From positions 13,847,209 through 13,911,208 of the forward strand of contig NC_135565.1 of assembly GCF_964340395.1 (NCBI RefSeq): a stretch of DNA of 64,000 bases, written 5' to 3'. Each line of letters opens with the position of its first letter. Position 1 is the first letter of the stretch. The notes beneath the pieces are model-generated. The model ran no database searches. It saw only the letters and a list, made by a program, of their open reading frames with translations, and was not told the origin of the DNA. This document shows positions 60,011 through 64,000 of the stretch, piece by piece. The translations under genes and the position numbers were made by a program. This DNA is from Glandiceps talaboti. Its lineage: Eukaryota > Hemichordata > Enteropneusta > Spengelidae.

Positions 60011-61300
60011 ATACATTTTTTGGCCTTTGTTTTCCATGCAAACCATAAGTTTGAGTAACGAGAATTATTACATGTATAAGTAAGTACTTGCTTGAGGTTA
60101 ACTATATCAAGGTAGACGTTTGTAGACAGATGAACAAAAAAGTCTATTGAAAAGCGCCTGTCGCCAACGCGCTACGATGGGGAGGGCATTAGACACACCA
60201 GTATAGTAACAAGGCGAGTTGCTGTCAGACGTAAATTCAATGCTCTCATTTTCGTGTGCTTTGTTCCAGTGTATCTACAAAATCAAATTAACCAATACGA
60301 GACACTTGTCAATTTGCAACTTCTAAATGAAAATAAAATGAAATTAATATTCTAAAACCAATAAAGTTAATTTTCGAATGTGATTCATGTAGTTATAATT
60401 GTGTGTGAGAGTGTACTGTCGTTATTGTCAGTGCGAGTGTGTTACTTACTGCGGTGCAGTGGCAGCTAGGTAAATGAGCTTTGACTGAACATTGCACTGA
60501 GTAAGCGGCCAGCCAACTCTTGTCGATCACCACATAGCTAGTATAGTTTAATATACACGAATTATCAAAGGCGGGCCTTGCATGATTTCAATAGTTGTAT
60601 GAATTTCATATGCGGAGAAATCATTTTCAAAGGACTTGTTAGCATGTCGAAATCCAGAGATTGAGATCTCGGAAGTCGAAAAATAATATTATGCCATTTT
60701 AATTGTAAATATTGGTTTTGAAAAAGTGCCTGTTGCTTCTAGAAATAGTTACAGGCAAACAGGTTGACGTCGCCTAGCTAGTCGTTGGAAACAGATATTA
60801 TACAGCTCTTTGAAAGACTGTCCCCAACGGTCAATGTGGAAATGTTGACGACGGAACTTCTGAAATTTGATCAAGCCACTGTCCAAACATTGTTTTAGTC
60901 ATCATACTAACTTCTTCGTACAGAACTTGCTCAAAAACTATAAAGTTTGAGCCATTACCCCAGAAAAATATATTCATCAGCTATAATTTGATATGAGCAA
61001 GCCGTTTTTTGAGTGGAAAAAATTATGGATATTTTCTGCTAGTGTAAATACACTATATAACACTTACCTCGTAGCTAGTAGTAGAGAACATTTTGCAACA
61101 TTTGACTGACAGTTTATCTTGTATGTCTTCACTAAGACTTGTTTTCAATGTTTTGGATAGTTTCTATTATAAAAAGGACGCTTAAAAGTATATTAGTAAG
61201 TACCGCACCTATATGCATGATGATGATAGCATGACCTTTCAACTCCCAGTTTGTAATGACAAGCTTGTATGTAGTTCAGTTGCACATTTTGAACAGGTCA
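60011..61300. other. Nothing recognised
   Basis: AT-rich sequence with a few CG-containing patches (60150-60190, 60420-60560). A minus-strand GTAAGT donor near 61070 has no partner that I can identify. Confidence 0.35.
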
Positions 61301-61309
61301 CAACCGTTA

Positions 61310-61366
61310 ATTCATGTGAAGAGAAAAGGCGCGTTTTTTCCCGCTGGAAACGAAACGAAACGCAAG
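61310..61366 (+). promoter_or_regulatory. Possible promoter/first exon of the downstream + strand gene
   Basis: GGCGCGTTTTTTCCCGCTGG at 61328-61347 holds an E2F-like TTTCCCGC and a local CG cluster, and is followed by a good donor AACGCAAG/GTAGGT at 61366. The open frame across it (from 61213) ends in phase 1 at this donor, which does not fit the phase 0 exon at 63617, so it would have to be noncoding. Weak call. Confidence 0.2.
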
Positions 61367-61649
61367 GTAGGTTTACTTTTATTAAGACGGGTATATACTT
61401 TATGAAGTTGACACAACCATTTGTGACTGATGTAGTGTATAACACAGTTGAAAGATTGCCGTGACGAAAAAAAATTAAGTCGATTTCGTAACTTAGGCAC
61501 GCCATTTTTGTTCAAGATTGTCAAATACCATTAAAACCTTATATACTACCATAGTGCTGTCTGTCCATTAAATGTACCATTATAACAACATTAAACGAAA
61601 ATCGTACGGAAGAAATTACAAGACAGCTTTTAATCTGTATACTCATGTA

Positions 61650-61996
61650 TATATAAAGGTTATTTTATCACAAGCAGGAAATGGTACATTGTCCAAATAT
61701 TTCGTCTAGACTCGATTGACTTCTTCAGTGGACTGAATGTTTTCGCCAGGTGTTAATGGCATCACATGATTATTGGCCAATGTTTTGGGATTGAGGACCT
61801 GGTCGTATGCGTGTGACAGCTATAACCCCCGGTTCATTGTAGGTTTCTCGTTTCTCCCGCCACCTCCTGTGTAGATCCCTAGTCTCTTTATGCATGAGTT
61901 GGTTCCCATCAATATCAAAGCAGTCAATCGAATCTAGACGAAATATTTAGACAATGTAACATTCACTGTTTGTGATAAAAATAACCTTTATATATA
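61650..61996 (-). pseudogene. Penelope-like retroelement 3' fragment with inverted flanks
   Basis: On the minus strand a frame reads SHAYDQVLNPKTLANNHV followed by MPLTPGENIQSTEEVNRV and a stop (about 61815-61707); upstream in other frames come RRWREKRE and TMNRG. This order (R/E-rich helix, MNRDxG, then a tyrosine/aspartate stretch) matches the C-terminal end of the Penelope GIY-YIG domain. AAAGGTTATTTTATCACAAG at 61658 and its inverse TTGTGATAAAAATAACCTTT at 61968-61987 form flanking inverted repeats, as does the GTCTAGAC-containing block. Frameshifted and stopped, so dead. Confidence 0.65.
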
Positions 61997-61999
61997 TCA

Positions 62000-62650
62000 T
62001 GAAACCAAGCTGACGAATCTCTTTGGATCTATGCTAATGTAGTTGATTCACAAACTACTTTTGTGGAGATTTGTGCGGAGAAACAATGTATCTCAATTTA
62101 ATACTTCCAAAGCTATACCTCGGCCCTTCATTTATCACCTTTACCACAGACACTTGTGACCTGTGATATATTTTCAGAATTGACGTTTGTAGCTACGAAA
62201 GGAAGGGTTTTAGGACCGCCAAATACAGCTATCACAGGATTTGTTATTGCTAGTGAATTATATCATTGGCTATATGCGTTCAATTATAATTTACAAAAAA
62301 TTCATTACATTCTGAAACATGCCCACGGTGTCAGTGTCTCGTGTAATATAAAATACTGTAAGATTGGCAAGCTAAAATTTTGGCACTGTAAAATCTTGGA
62401 AGCGACAAAATTTAGGTGTGGCGCCTGTCTGCGATATCATAGTGCTATCAATCAATAGAACTATATGTTTTTGTGGCGATGGATTACATATTGCAATTGC
62501 ACAATACAGGAACACTTATAATTAAATGTGCTATTGTGGTGACGTCAATTCCCCATTTACAGAATCTGAAGTTTGTGTGCGAGGGTTTATTTTCATCGGC
62601 GAGGGCGTTCTACGCTATCTCCGACGAGATACGTTCAGAATCTCACGATA
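62000..62650. other. Nothing recognised
   Basis: The 100-residue plus frame at 62156-62458 follows a plausible acceptor (TATATTTTCAG at 62176) but has no family resemblance and no matching donor that I can see. Confidence 0.3.
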
Positions 62651-62652
62651 CC

Positions 62653-62760
62653 GTAGTATAGGTTACCTAGACTCTCGCCGCTGAGGGCTCTACTGCTAGA
62701 TCACCTGGACGAGCCATACGAGTGTCAGTCTTGGTAACCAAGACTAAGCGCACCGGTTAC
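62653..62760. mobile_element. Short MITE-like inverted-repeat element
   Basis: TAGGTTACCTAGACTCTCGC near 62660 resembles the left end of 28204-29047, and GTCTTGGTAACCAAGACTA near 62731-62749 resembles its inverse. Confidence 0.45.
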
Positions 62761-63094
62761 TTGACATGTTTTATTCTATCGCCGATAAATCTACGGACAA
62801 ATAATTTAAATTTTTTGCGAAATGGTATCATTTGGTTCAAAATGTCTGTCAATTCTACCATTTATTATGTAAATAAGGTTATAAGTCGAAGTCAAAGTCA
62901 CGATAATAGATATAGATAGAAACAGAAGATAATACTAGTACTTAAGCTTGTGGCCGGCATGTCCTGTGATAAACTTGTATTACATGTATTACTTGCTTTT
63001 GTCTATATAGTAGTATGTGTTTTTGTTTTTCTATAGAGCAGCACAGACCAAACACTGTTTCATTTGTTTTTTCGTCTTGCAATCAGACATACGC

Positions 63095-63197
<103 letters not shown>

Positions 63198-63580
63198 TTT
63201 ACAGGAAAACGACAAGAAACGTTGATGGCGCACGTCACAGATAAACACGAAAACGGAGCAAGTGTGCTAACCTAATACAGCTGAGTTATTTACATACTAA
63301 TCACTGTAATTTCATCCCTCCTCTCTCAAATTCAGGAAAGTATAATATAAGCTGTATATCATTTGTTGAAATTTAAATTGTGAGCTAAAAAGATGTAGCC
63401 GTTAAAGTACTGTAACTTCTTGTAAGAGAGCAAGTCAGAGATGGGTTTACTTGCTACAATGTATGTGAATTACACTCGGCATGCTAAAAACATTAGATTA
63501 ATTCCGATATTTTGTTAAACATAATTGTTATTCCAGAATACCTTACTTGCCCCTTTAAGCATTTATCTTGTCAAAGTTAG

Positions 63581-63694
<114 letters not shown>

Positions 63695-63775
63695 TAGAAA
63701 ATCTTACATTGAGGATTACATGTAAGAATATGTATGTTACATTAATATAATAATAATAATTATGTTTTTGACTCT

Positions 63776-63941
<166 letters not shown>

Positions 63942-64000
63942 GTTTCTACAGAATGTTATTTTTGGGTTCACACTCGGATCGAACGATCCGTCATCTGTTT

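Noticed and set aside
62156-62458. 100-residue frame with an acceptor-like start
   Set aside because: No recognisable domain, no matching donor, and it ends in ordinary AT-rich sequence. Kept only as a note.

Overview
The window is animal nuclear DNA: AT-rich, with split genes whose introns obey GT-AG, many kinds of transposon debris, and very long microsatellites. It contains no vertebrate-specific signal. The genes (a DRAM-family protein, PGAP4, a GT32 glycosyltransferase, a RUVBL2-type exon) together with tRNA-derived SINEs, a central-domain SINE, Penelope and jockey/CR1-like remnants suggest a marine invertebrate, either a non-vertebrate deuterostome or a spiralian. I cannot narrow it further from sequence alone.

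Layout. 1-4.3 kb: no gene seen, repeats only. 4.3-12.5 kb: a complete six-coding-exon DRAM1/2-like gene on + (271 aa, all splice phases agree). 12.5-16.8 kb: repeats. 16.8-25.4 kb: a two-exon GT32 glycosyltransferase on -, whose 7.6-kb intron holds a complete intronless PGAP4 gene on + and a frameshifted duplicate of the GT32 first exon. 25.4-40.3 kb: repeats, including a near-identical 1.7-kb tandem array (30-36 kb) and a 3.77-kb foldback element (36.5-40.3 kb). 40.4-57.1 kb: one 12-exon + strand gene whose exons join with no phase conflict into 993 codons. It fuses a GT4-type glycosyltransferase domain, a linker with repeated short modules and a C-terminal degenerate kinase domain. 57.1-63.6 kb: repeats with a Penelope remnant. 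63.6 kb: one exon encoding the Walker A loop of a RUVBL2-like AAA+ ATPase, running off the right edge.

How the genes relate. DRAM-like proteins act in lysosomal membranes in autophagy. PGAP4 and the GT32 protein are expected in the Golgi as sugar transferases. The GT4-pseudokinase protein has no visible signal peptide or membrane segment and is probably cytosolic. Its architecture (sugar-transferase fold plus dead TKL-like kinase) resembles immune or signalling scaffolds, but that role is inference. It is my best candidate for an undescribed system here. No operon-like organisation is expected or seen.
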